A stretch of 64,000 bases of DNA. Source: Pseudomonadota bacterium. Lineage in GTDB: Bacteria; Pseudomonadota; Alphaproteobacteria; Sphingomonadales; Sphingomonadaceae. Numbering within the stretch: the stretch's first letter is position 1; each line of letters begins with the position of its first letter. The position numbers were made by a program, and so were the translations under genes. The stretch is taken from NCBI GenBank assembly GCA_021849075.1, contig JAJZTH010000005.1, forward strand, positions 94,315 to 158,314, given 5' to 3'. The notes under the pieces are model-generated. The model searched no databases. It was not told the DNA's origin and saw only the letters and a list, made by a program, of their open reading frames with translations. Of this stretch, positions 28,158 through 39,070 are shown piece after piece.

Positions 28158-29822
28158 ATGCTGACCTCGCTCGCCATCCGCAATGTCGTGCTGATCGAGG
28201 CGCTGGACTTGGAGTTCGGCGCGGGCCTGTCCGTGCTGACCGGCGAAACCGGCGCGGGCAAATCGATCCTGCTCGATTCGCTGGGGCTGGCGCTGGGCGC
28301 ACGCGCCGACAGCGGCCTCGTGCGCGCAGGCGAAGCGCAGGCCAGCGTCGTCGCGACCTTCGATCCGCCCGCCGCCGATCATCGCGCCACCGCGCTGCTG
28401 ATCGAAAATGGCATCGACATCGAACCGGGCGAGCCTTTGCTGATCCGTCGCCTCGTCAAGGCGGACGGCGGCAGCCGCGCCTTCGTCAATGACCAGCCCT
28501 GCTCGGCGGCGCTGCTGCGCGACCTTGGCGGATCGCTGGTCGAAATTCACGGCCAGCATGACGATCGCGGCCTGCTCAACCCGCGCGGCCACCGCGCCCT
28601 GCTCGACAGCTATGGCCGGTGCGAAGCCGGCGCGATCGCCGCCGCTCACGCCGCATGGCGCGCCGCAACCAATGCGCTCGCCGAAGCCCGCACCATCGTC
28701 GCCAATGCCGCGCGCGACCGCGATTACCTGACCCATGCGGTCGAGGAACTGCGCAAATTCGCGCCCGAAGCCGGCGAGGAAGCAACGCTGGCCGAAGAAC
28801 GCGCGACCATGCAGAAGGGCGCGCGCCTGACCGACGACCTGTCCGCCGTCAGCGATTGCCTGACCGGATCGGACGGCGGCCTCGCCCAGTTGCGGCAGGC
28901 CGCGCGCCGGCTCGATCGCATCGCCAGTGAAGAGCCGCTGCTCAATGCCGTGCTCGAAGCGCTCGACCGCGCCGTGGTCGAAGCCGGGGAAGCGGAGGAT
29001 CGTCTGGCCGAAGCGGCCGAGGCGCTGAGTTTCGACCCCGCCCGGCTCGACGCGATCGAAACCCGCCTGTTCGACCTGCGCGGCCTTGCCCGCAAGCATC
29101 AGGTCGCGCCCGACGATCTTGCCGCCCTGCGCGACGAAATGGCTGCAAAGCTTGCCGCGATCGAGGGCGGGGAGGAGCATATCGCCGCGCTCGAAAAGGA
29201 TGTCGCGGCAAAGGCCGCCGCCTATCGCGCCGCTGCGCAAGCCCTGTCAGCCGAACGGCAATTGGCCGCCGGCCGCCTCGACGCGGCGGTCGCGGGCGAA
29301 CTTGCCCCGTTAAAACTGGACGCCGCCCGTTTCCGCACCATCGTAGCCCCGCTGGATGAAGGCCAGTGGAGTGCGCAGGGTATGGATCGGGTCGAATTTG
29401 AAATCTCGACCAACCCCGGCGCGCCCTTTGCCCCACTGGCAAAGATCGCGAGCGGAGGCGAACTCTCCCGCTTCATCCTCGCCTTGAAGGTCGCTCTGGC
29501 TGAACGGGGCGGGGCGGACACTTTGATCTTTGACGAAATCGACCGTGGCGTGGGCGGCGCGGTGGCCGACGCCATCGGCGAGCGCCTGTCGCGCCTCGCC
29601 CAGAGCAACCAGATTCTCGTCGTCACCCACAGCCCACAGGTCGCGGCGCGGGGCGCTGGCCATATGCTGATCGCCAAGTCGAGTGACGGCACCGTGACCC
29701 GAACCGGCGTCCATGCGCTGAGCGACGGCGAACGCCGCGAAGAAATCGCCCGTATGCTTTCCGGCGCAGAAATCACCGCCGAAGCCCGCGCGCAGGCGGA
29801 ACGGTTGCTGGAACGGGTCTGA
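28158..29822 (+). CDS. recN: DNA repair protein RecN
   Basis: RecN is an SMC-like ATPase that acts early in recombinational double-strand-break repair. The 554-residue protein begins MLTSLAIRNVVLIEALDLEF and has the Walker A GETGAGKS at about residues 30-37. The N-terminal LVEIHGQHDDRGLL follows, then a long coiled-coil middle with the RecN knuckle region. The C-terminal half has the ABC signature SGGELSRFILALK, Walker B TLIFDEIDRGVGG and the switch His in VVTHSPQVAA. The upstream frame reads through the repeat and was discarded. Confidence 0.96.
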   Translation: MLTSLAIRNVVLIEALDLEFGAGLSVLTGETGAGKSILLDSLGLALGARADSGLVRAGEAQASVVATFDPPAADHRATALLIENGIDIEPGEPLLIRRLVKADGGSRAFVNDQPCSAALLRDLGGSLVEIHGQHDDRGLLNPRGHRALLDSYGRCEAGAIAAAHAAWRAATNALAEARTIVANAARDRDYLTHAVEELRKFAPEAGEEATLAEERATMQKGARLTDDLSAVSDCLTGSDGGLAQLRQAARRLDRIASEEPLLNAVLEALDRAVVEAGEAEDRLAEAAEALSFDPARLDAIETRLFDLRGLARKHQVAPDDLAALRDEMAAKLAAIEGGEEHIAALEKDVAAKAAAYRAAAQALSAERQLAAGRLDAAVAGELAPLKLDAARFRTIVAPLDEGQWSAQGMDRVEFEISTNPGAPFAPLAKIASGGELSRFILALKVALAERGGADTLIFDEIDRGVGGAVADAIGERLSRLAQSNQILVVTHSPQVAARGAGHMLIAKSSDGTVTRTGVHALSDGERREEIARMLSGAEITAEARAQAERLLERV

Positions 29823-29829
29823 ACATTTT

Positions 29830-29898
29830 CGTCATTGCGAGCGTAGCGAAGCAATCCATGTTGTGCCCCTGGATTGCTTCGCTACGCTCGCAATGACG
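29830..29898. repeat. Perfect 29-bp palindrome of the CATTGCGAGC family
   Basis: Arms 29830-29858 and 29870-29898 are exact inverted copies (starting CGTCATTGCGAGCGTAGCGA) around an 11-base loop. It sits between recN and the next gene, whose ribosome-binding site directly follows. Palindromes with the core CATTGCGAGCGAAGCGAAGCAATC are known from many unrelated bacteria. Confidence 0.92.
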
Positions 29899-29912
29899 AG
29901 GAGAAGGGACGG

Positions 29913-30287
29913 ATGACCCATAATCGCAGAGACATGCTCGGCCTCGCCGCCGCCGCGATCGCCAGCACCGCCATCCCCGCCGCCGCGCAGGAAAGCAAAC
30001 CCCGCTATGGCCTGATCGGCCAGATGCTCGCCACCCCCGGCAAGCGTGACGAACTGGTCGCCATCCTGACGGAAGCGACCGGCGCGATGCCTGGCTGCCT
30101 CTCCTATGTCGTCGCGCTCGACAGCGCCAATCCCGATGCGTTGTGGATTACCGAAGTCTGGGACAGCCGCGAAAGCCACGCCGCCTCCTTGAAGCTCCCC
30201 GCCGTCCGCGCCGCCATTGCAAAGGCCCGCCCGATCATCGCCGGCTTCCCCCAGCATTTCGAAACGGTGCCGGTGGCGGGAATCTGA
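29913..30287 (+). CDS. Exported antibiotic-biosynthesis-monooxygenase (ABM) domain protein
   Basis: A 124-residue protein with an N-terminal Tat-like signal (NRRDMLGLAAAAIAS, cleavage near AAAQES), followed by one ABM-type dimeric ferredoxin-like domain. That domain shows LIGQMLATPGKRDELVAIL, MPGCLSYVVALDSANPDALWITEVWDSRESHAASL. Cytoplasmic relatives are small quinol monooxygenases; an exported version is less usual and its function is unknown. GAGAAGGGA just upstream supplies the ribosome-binding site. It is 21 bases ahead of ligA. Confidence 0.8.
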   Translation: MTHNRRDMLGLAAAAIASTAIPAAAQESKPRYGLIGQMLATPGKRDELVAILTEATGAMPGCLSYVVALDSANPDALWITEVWDSRESHAASLKLPAVRAAIAKARPIIAGFPQHFETVPVAGI

Positions 30288-30299
30288 AGTCGGGGCTAA

Positions 30300-32426
<2,127 letters not shown>

Positions 32427-32813
32427 TCAGGCCGCCAGCGCGGTGTCCGCATCATGCGCGCGCCGCGCGGCCATGATATCGCCGACATGGGTCTCCGCCC
32501 ATCGGGTGATCTGGTCCAATATGCCGATCAGCCCGTCGGCCAGCGGCGTCAGCCTATATTCCACCGTCACCGGCACCGTGGGGAAGGCGGCCCGGCTGAC
32601 CAGCCCGTCGCGTTCCAGGCTCTTGAGCGTCTGGGACAGCATCTTCTGCGAAATCGTGCCAATCCGCCGACGCAGGTCATTGAAGCGCACCGGCCCGTCC
32701 TTCAGCGTCAACAGCACCAGCACCGCCCATTTGTCGCCGATCCGGTCGAGTATCTGTCGGGTCGGGCAATCGGGATTATAGGCGTCGCCAATGCGGGGCG
32801 GGGGCAGGTCCAT
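32427..32813 (-). CDS. HxlR-family winged-helix regulator
   Basis: A 128-residue MarR-related repressor/activator. The family core CPTRQILDRIGDKWAVLVL is followed by LKDGPVRFNDLRRRI, ISQKMLSQTLKSLERDGLV and the wing VTVEYRLTPLADGL. HxlR proteins often sense electrophiles or redox state through a conserved Cys in the NPDCP segment, which is present here. The gene diverges from an NAD(P)-binding reductase gene with a near-palindrome between them, so that gene is the likely target. The start at 32813 gives the usual length. Confidence 0.9.
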   Translation of the reverse strand: MDLPPPRIGDAYNPDCPTRQILDRIGDKWAVLVLLTLKDGPVRFNDLRRRIGTISQKMLSQTLKSLERDGLVSRAAFPTVPVTVEYRLTPLADGLIGILDQITRWAETHVGDIMAARRAHDADTALAA

Positions 32814-32885
32814 GGCAGTATCCTCGGCGTAACCAGGTGATGGCAAAGTGCCTTCTTGTGATCCTGATACCCTAATCGCTATCTG

Positions 32886-32900
32886 GTTTCCATTGGTAAC
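32886..32900. promoter_or_regulatory. Near-palindrome between hxlR-type and reductase genes
   Basis: GTTTCCA-T-TGGTAAC has 6 of 7 paired positions. It lies 21 bases before the reductase start and upstream of its ribosome-binding site. It is a candidate HxlR operator. Confidence 0.5.
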
Positions 32901-32920
32901 TATCTATGGAGCGACAAGAT

Positions 32921-33532
32921 ATGAACGTAGCGATCATCGGCGGCAGCGGCCGCGCGGGCAGGGAAATCAGCGCGGAACTGGCGCGGCGCGGCCATCAGGT
33001 GACTGCTATTTCCCGCCACCCCGAAAATGCGATCGTGGCCGATGGCGTGACGGCAGTGGCCGGCGACGTCAACGATCCCGCTGCATTGGCCGACGCGATC
33101 CGGGGCCATGATGCGGTGGTCAGCGCCGTCATGTTCGCCGACACCGATCCTGTTTCGCTGGTCGGCGTGGTGCGCGCCTCGGGCGTGCCGCGTTATCTGG
33201 TGGTCGGCGGCGCGGGCAGTCTGGAGGTCGCGCCGGGCGTCGCCCTCATCACCACGCCGGAATTCCCCGAAGCCTATAAGGCCGAAGCGGGGAGGGGCGC
33301 CGACTTCCTCACCTATCTGCGCGATGTGCAGGATATCGACTGGACCTTCCTGTCGCCGTCCGCCTATTTCTTCCTGGGCAACCGCAAGGGCAGCTTCCGC
33401 CTCGGCAAGGACGCGCTTTTGGTCGACGCCGATGGAAACAGCAGCATCTCCTACGCCGACTATGCCATCGCGCTGGTCGACGAGATCGAAAATCCCCAGC
33501 ACAGCAAGGCGCGCTTCACGGTCGGCTATTGA
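32921..33532 (+). CDS. NAD(P)-binding Rossmann-fold reductase (NmrA/YwnB-like)
   Basis: A 203-residue atypical short-chain dehydrogenase. The dinucleotide motif IIGGSGRAGREI is at residues 5-16, and NDPAALADAIRGHDAVVSAV and YLVVGGAGSLEVAP follow. It resembles small NAD(P)H-dependent oxidoreductases that are often under HxlR control in response to aldehydes or quinones. ATG 32921 was chosen because GGAG lies 9 bases ahead; ATG 32906 is in frame but lacks such a site. Confidence 0.85.
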   Translation: MNVAIIGGSGRAGREISAELARRGHQVTAISRHPENAIVADGVTAVAGDVNDPAALADAIRGHDAVVSAVMFADTDPVSLVGVVRASGVPRYLVVGGAGSLEVAPGVALITTPEFPEAYKAEAGRGADFLTYLRDVQDIDWTFLSPSAYFFLGNRKGSFRLGKDALLVDADGNSSISYADYAIALVDEIENPQHSKARFTVGY

Positions 33533-33580
33533 AGCCTATCGTCCGCCCGGTTCCGTTAGGGAGCCGGACGCACCCCATAT

Positions 33581-33611
33581 CGTCTACCCCGGACTTGATC
33601 CGGGGTCCCGC
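33581..33611. repeat. Repeat flank (ACCCCGGACTTGATCCGGGG), left copy
   Basis: CCCCGGA-CTTGA-TCCGGGG with flanks CGTCTA and TCCCGC. An inverted, slightly diverged copy lies at 33936-33965, so the GIY-YIG gene sits exactly between the two. Confidence 0.8.
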
Positions 33612-33617
33612 GATCCT

Positions 33618-33917
33618 TCAGTGCAACATGTCGAACATATCGCGCCATTCAGGATTGTTCCGCTCAACCAGAGCGAACTTCCATTCCCGGCGCCAGCGTT
33701 TGATCCGCTTTTCCTGTTCGATGCAGCTTGCGATATCCGCGCCGCTTTCCGCCCATACCAGCCGCATCAAACCATATTTTCGGCAGAAATCCGATCCGAT
33801 GTCGGATCGATGTTGCTGGACCCGTGCGGTCAGATCGGACGTCACGCCAACATATAGGGTGCCGCGATAACGGTCAGCCATGATGTAGACCCAGCCGCCC
33901 TGTCGTGCCCGTTCCAT
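33618..33917 (-). CDS. Single-domain GIY-YIG nuclease-like protein
   Basis: A 99-residue protein of the UvrC-N-like GIY-YIG group. The two signature strands are GWVYIMADR and LYVGVTSDL, followed by LTARVQQHR with the catalytic-type Arg, FCRKYGLMRLVWAE, and the Glu-bearing helix CIEQEKRIKRWRREWK. Many alphaproteobacteria carry such small proteins, function unclear. The start at 33917 excludes upstream codons that run through the right-hand repeat. Both ends of the gene lie within a few bases of inverted repeat copies. Confidence 0.85.
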   Translation of the reverse strand: MERARQGGWVYIMADRYRGTLYVGVTSDLTARVQQHRSDIGSDFCRKYGLMRLVWAESGADIASCIEQEKRIKRWRREWKFALVERNNPEWRDMFDMLH

Positions 33918-33935
33918 CTTTCTGACTTCAGGAAA

Positions 33936-33965
33936 GCGGGACTCCGGGTCAAGCCCGGGGTGACG
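33936..33965. repeat. Repeat flank, right inverted copy
   Basis: The reverse complement reads CGTCACCCCGGGCTTGACCC and onward, matching the left copy at 33581-33611 with a few changes. See the GIY-YIG entry. Confidence 0.8.
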
Positions 33966-33990
33966 TTCAGGGGAAAAAGGGATGGGGGCA

Positions 33991-34860
33991 TCAACCCGCC
34001 CCTTCCAGCTTGTCCTGCGTCTTCGTCTCGAAATCGCTCGCGGCATGGCGCTCATGCAACTGCTCTTCCAGCGGCCCGTTCGCCTTGTTGACCATGCGCC
34101 CGCGCTTCACCGCAGGCCGTGCGTCGATCTGTTTGGCCCAGCGCAGCACGTTCGTATAGCTTTGCGCATCCAGAAACTCCGCCGCGCCATAGGCCCGGTT
34201 CAGCACCAATCCGCCATACCAGGGCCAGATCGCGATATCGGCGATCGAATATTCGCCGCCCGCGATATATTCGCTCTCCGCCAGTTGCCGGTCCAGCACG
34301 TCCAGTTGCCGCTTCACTTCCATCGTGTAGCGGTTGATCGGATATTCATATTTCTCCGGCGCATAGGCGAAGAAATGGCCAAAGCCGCCGCCCAGCAGCG
34401 GCCCCGCGCCCATCTGCCAGAACAGCCAATTGAGCGCCTCGGTCCGTCCGGCCGGATCGGTCGGCAGGAATTTGCCGAACTTTTCCGCCAGGTAGAGCAG
34501 GATCGCGCCGGATTCGAACACGCGCTGCGGCGGCGATACGCTGCGGTCCAGCAGGGCGGGGATCTTGCTGTTGGGGTTCACTGCCACAAAGCCGCTGGAA
34601 AACTGGTCGCCATCGCCAATCTTGATCAGCCAGGCGTCATAATCCGCCGCCGCAACGCCCGCCTCCAGCAACTCCTCCAGCATGATCGTCACCTTCTGCC
34701 CATTGGGCGTGGCGAGCGAATAAAGTTGCAGCGCATGGTCGCCCACCGGCAGCGCCTTGTCATGGGTCGCCCCGGCGATCGGCCGGTTGATGTTGGCGAA
34801 GGCGCCGCCGTTATTCTTGTCCCAGATCCAGACTTTGGGCGGGGTATAGCTGTCGGTCAT
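33991..34860 (-). CDS. yghU: Glutathione-dependent disulfide-bond oxidoreductase YghU-like
   Basis: A 289-residue glutathione transferase-fold protein of the Nu class. The long N-terminal extension (PPKVWIWDKNNGGAFANINRPIAG) precedes the thioredoxin-like domain (LYSLATPNGQKVTIMLEELL, NPNSKIPALLD, ESGAILLYLAEKFG), and the all-helical domain contains YSIADIAIWPWYGG. E. coli YghU binds two glutathiones and reduces organic hydroperoxides and disulfides; the same role is inferred here. Length and extension match the family. Confidence 0.93.
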   Translation of the reverse strand: MTDSYTPPKVWIWDKNNGGAFANINRPIAGATHDKALPVGDHALQLYSLATPNGQKVTIMLEELLEAGVAAADYDAWLIKIGDGDQFSSGFVAVNPNSKIPALLDRSVSPPQRVFESGAILLYLAEKFGKFLPTDPAGRTEALNWLFWQMGAGPLLGGGFGHFFAYAPEKYEYPINRYTMEVKRQLDVLDRQLAESEYIAGGEYSIADIAIWPWYGGLVLNRAYGAAEFLDAQSYTNVLRWAKQIDARPAVKRGRMVNKANGPLEEQLHERHAASDFETKTQDKLEGAG

Positions 34861-34950
34861 GCGGGCAAGCCTCCGATATCAGGAAAATCTCGCTCGCAAG
34901 TAGGAAGCGGTCCCGCCGCCCGCAACCAAGCCTCTCTCAACGACCGATGA

Positions 34951-35385
34951 TTATTGCGCATCCGTCCGCACCACCAGCACGCTGACCGGCGACTGGTGGA
35001 CGATGGCTGATGCGTTCGATCCCAGCAGTTTCGACCCGATCGTGGGCTGATGCGAGGCTATGACGATCAGGTCGGCCTTGCGCTGCTGCGCTTCGGTGAT
35101 GACCTCGTCCCGCACGCGCCCGCGCCGGGTGAAAATCTGCGTGCGCTCTGCGTCCAGCCCTGCCTCCTGCGCCCATCCGCGCATGTCGGTGACGGCATCT
35201 TCCTCCTCGCGCTCGTCAAAATCGCCCGACAATAATTCTGAATAGCGGGTCGGCAGATAATAACGGACGTAAAGGATGTGGACATGGGCTTGCGTGCCCG
35301 CGACTTCGGCGGCGCTGGCGATGGCGGCGCGGGCCAGCGCTGGGCTGTGGACATCGACGGCGGCGATGATCGTGGCGTAGGGCAT
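34951..35385 (-). CDS. Universal stress protein (UspA family)
   Basis: A 144-residue single USP domain. The start MPYATIIAAVDVHSPALARAA is followed by HVHILYVRYY, VRDEVITEAQQRKADLIVIAS and the C-terminal nucleotide-loop-like GSKLLGSNASAIVHQSPVSVLVV, suggesting the ATP-binding type. Two adjacent ATGs exist (35388 and 35385). The second has better spacing from the AAGGAG site. It diverges from the groES promoter region. Confidence 0.88.
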   Translation of the reverse strand: MPYATIIAAVDVHSPALARAAIASAAEVAGTQAHVHILYVRYYLPTRYSELLSGDFDEREEEDAVTDMRGWAQEAGLDAERTQIFTRRGRVRDEVITEAQQRKADLIVIASHQPTIGSKLLGSNASAIVHQSPVSVLVVRTDAQ

Positions 35386-35600
35386 CATCCTCTCCTTATG
35401 CTGCTTATGCCGCCCTCAACCGGCGACGCGCGCGCGCGATGCCTATGTCATCAAAGATTCCCGAAACGACATATATCAGGAATGACCGCAATATCCGCGC
35501 AACCCGTCGCGCGGGCGGTGCCGTGCGGGATGGAAGGGCCTATACGCCGCGCCTGTGCTGGAAATGGACGGGAGGCGTTAAAAATTCCGTGATCCGGCTC
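35386..35600. other. Non-coding stretch before the groES promoter
   Basis: Of the 388-base gap between uspA and groES, this first part shows no plausible gene, hairpin or repeat. The remainder holds the groES promoter, CIRCE and leader. Confidence 0.6.
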
Positions 35601-35629
35601 TTGACCAGCGGATCGACTTTTCCATATGC
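35601..35629 (+). promoter_or_regulatory. Predicted housekeeping promoter of groESL
   Basis: TTGACC, a 17-base spacer and ATATGC, ending 6 bases before the CIRCE element. The predicted start site overlaps CIRCE, as expected for HrcA repression. Confidence 0.6.
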
Positions 35630-35635
35630 ATGCCG

Positions 35636-35662
35636 CTAGCACTCCCCTGAAGTGAGTGCTAA
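35636..35662. promoter_or_regulatory. CIRCE element (HrcA operator)
   Basis: CTAGCACTC, a 9-base spacer, GAGTGCTAA. This differs from the consensus TTAGCACTC-N9-GAGTGCTAA at one position and lies 111 bases before groES. HrcA control of groESL through CIRCE is established in alphaproteobacteria. Confidence 0.95.
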
Positions 35663-35773
35663 CAAAGAAGAGTTCATCGGGAGAAGGACAGGCGGACAGG
35701 GCATATCCGGAGCGCGACTCCGGCTTTCCCGTGCGCCCCTCTGATCCCACACGCCAAGGGAAAGGCAATCAAC

Positions 35774-36061
35774 ATGGCATTTCGTCCGTTGCATGACCGC
35801 GTTCTCGTTCGCCGCATCGAAGCGGAAGCGAAGACCGCCGGTGGCATCATCATCCCCGACACCGCCAAGGAAAAGCCGCAAGAAGGCGAAATCGTCTCCG
35901 TCGGTTCGGGCAGCAAGGCCGAAGACGGCAAGGTTACGCCGCTCGACGTCAAGGCTGGCGATCGCGTGCTGTTCGGCAAGTGGTCGGGCACCGAAGTCAA
36001 GGTCGACGGTGAAGACCTGCTCATCATGAAGGAAAGCGATATCCTCGGCATCGTCGCGTAA
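35774..36061 (+). CDS. groES: Co-chaperonin GroES
   Basis: The 10-kDa lid of the chaperonin. The 95 residues match throughout: [27 protein letters not shown] (mobile loop), then [27 protein letters not shown] and ESDILGIV. It is first in the groESL operon, downstream of a CIRCE operator, with 103 bases before groEL. Confidence 0.98.
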   Translation: MAFRPLHDRVLVRRIEAEAKTAGGIIIPDTAKEKPQEGEIVSVGSGSKAEDGKVTPLDVKAGDRVLFGKWSGTEVKVDGEDLLIMKESDILGIVA

Positions 36062-36122
36062 AGCTGCGAACCGGGCATATATTTCCATTTTTGGCGGATT
36101 TTCGACACCTGCAACGGTGTGA

Positions 36123-37808
<1,686 letters not shown>

Positions 37809-37832
37809 GTCCTCGCACATGACGATGAATGG

Positions 37833-37861
37833 GGCCGGTGGAGCAATCCACCGGCCTTTTT
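37833..37861 (+). terminator. Rho-independent terminator after groEL
   Basis: GGCCGGTGGA-GCAA-TCCACCGGCC followed by TTTTTC, a textbook 10-bp stem 24 bases after the groEL stop. Confidence 0.93.
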
Positions 37862-38053
37862 CATTGGGGCCGGGAAAGAGCGGGGGGGCGTCTGTCCTAT
37901 CGTCCGCTTTTCAAGGCATGATCGCCGTGGCTCTTTCTCACCCCGTCGTCCCGCGCCTGCGCCGCCGCTTTGCGAAAGGATCACGCCCGCGCATCCTTAT
38001 GTCGCATCCGGCGGGAAATATGCGAAGTTAAGCGCGCGCACCATGAGGTGATC
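37862..38053. other. Non-coding stretch after groEL
   Basis: In the 465-base groEL-GNAT gap, this part shows only a weak, basic, unsupported short frame (from 37918). The rest of the gap is a repeat cluster. Confidence 0.6.
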
Positions 38054-38240
38054 CGTTCGCCCTGAGCCTGTTTAGAGTATCTAGCCTCAAATAAGACCCG
38101 TTCGGGCTGAGCTTGTCGAAGCCCTGTCCTGTTTTTTAAGAAGTACGGCCCTTCGACAGGCTCAGGGCGAACGGATACCGAAGAGATCCCGATTTTGCGT
38201 ACTTATACCTAAGCCTGCCCTGAGCTTCGCCGAAGGGGGC
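38054..38240. repeat. Cluster of TGAGCCTGTCGAAGG-family repeats, copy 2
   Basis: Four partial units: 38054-38072 (direct, truncated), 38098-38124 (direct), 38148-38176 (inverted) and 38213-38240 (direct, diverged). The middle two face each other and can form a long stem. The same units occur at 12895-12994 and 54983-55107. Confidence 0.88.
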
Positions 38241-38273
38241 TGCATTGCTCTTCAGCCCTTGCGCCATGCTCCG

Positions 38274-38948
38274 TCAGGCGGTCAGCACCAGCATCGGCAA
38301 AGTTGCCCGCATCTCGAACCCCAAAGTCCGGTACAGCGCGATCGTCTTGTCATGGCTGGCATAGGCGTGGAGGAAGGGCGTCTCGCCCCGGTCCAGCATC
38401 GCCTGCATCACCACTCGCATCAGCGCCCCGGCATAGCCGCGCCCGCGCCAGTCGGGATGGGTGCACACCCCGCTCACTTCGGTAAAGCCGGGCATCCGCA
38501 TCCGCTCGCCCGCCATCGCGACCAGCTTGCCTTTGTCCCGCACGCCGATGAAGCGGCCTAGCCGGTGGGTATTGACGCGAAACGGTCCGGGTTTGGTCAG
38601 CAGCGCCAGTTCCAGCATGTCCGCTGCGTCGCCGTCGCCCAGCGGCGCCCAGTCCGGTTCGGTCCCGTCCCCGGCCCGGATGGAGGGCGCAACCATCTGC
38701 GCCAGCATCGCGCTGCGCGACAGGGTCATATTGGTCGGCGCGATGTCGGCGTCACGCCCCACCATCCAGATTTCGCCATCGGCGGGGATCAACGCGGCCA
38801 GTGCTGCCAGCGCCGTCGGCCCGCTATCGGCCGGTGCGGCAAAGGGACCATGGCCCGGCTCCAGCCGCAGCGCATGGGCGTCCCCCTGCGCCAGCGTCGC
38901 CCATCCGCTGTTCAGCGCATTCCAGACGGGGCGGTCGAGCGGATGCAT
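38274..38948 (-). CDS. GNAT-family acetyltransferase (FR47-like)
   Basis: A 224-residue protein. The N-terminal half is divergent, while the C-terminal half has the acetyl-CoA-binding core: GKLVAMAGERMRMPGFTEVS, then VCTHPDWRGRGYAGALMRVV, then FLHAYASHDKTIALYRTLGF. This is the FR47/GCN5-related layout. The acceptor substrate is unknown. The repeat cluster lies directly downstream. Confidence 0.85.
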   Translation of the reverse strand: MHPLDRPVWNALNSGWATLAQGDAHALRLEPGHGPFAAPADSGPTALAALAALIPADGEIWMVGRDADIAPTNMTLSRSAMLAQMVAPSIRAGDGTEPDWAPLGDGDAADMLELALLTKPGPFRVNTHRLGRFIGVRDKGKLVAMAGERMRMPGFTEVSGVCTHPDWRGRGYAGALMRVVMQAMLDRGETPFLHAYASHDKTIALYRTLGFEMRATLPMLVLTA

Positions 38949-39070
38949 GGTCAGGCTGGCTCCAGAAATAAGGCGGGTATCGAAATCCCGTTATCAGCCC
39001 GCCGCCGCGATGCAAGGCAGGCCCGCCATTCGCCCGACGGTCATAATGTTAACCGAATGATAAATCGAAA

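Noticed and set aside
37918..38031. Short basic frame after the groEL terminator
   Set aside because: No ribosome-binding site, promoter or recognisable motif; composition like translated non-coding GC-rich DNA.
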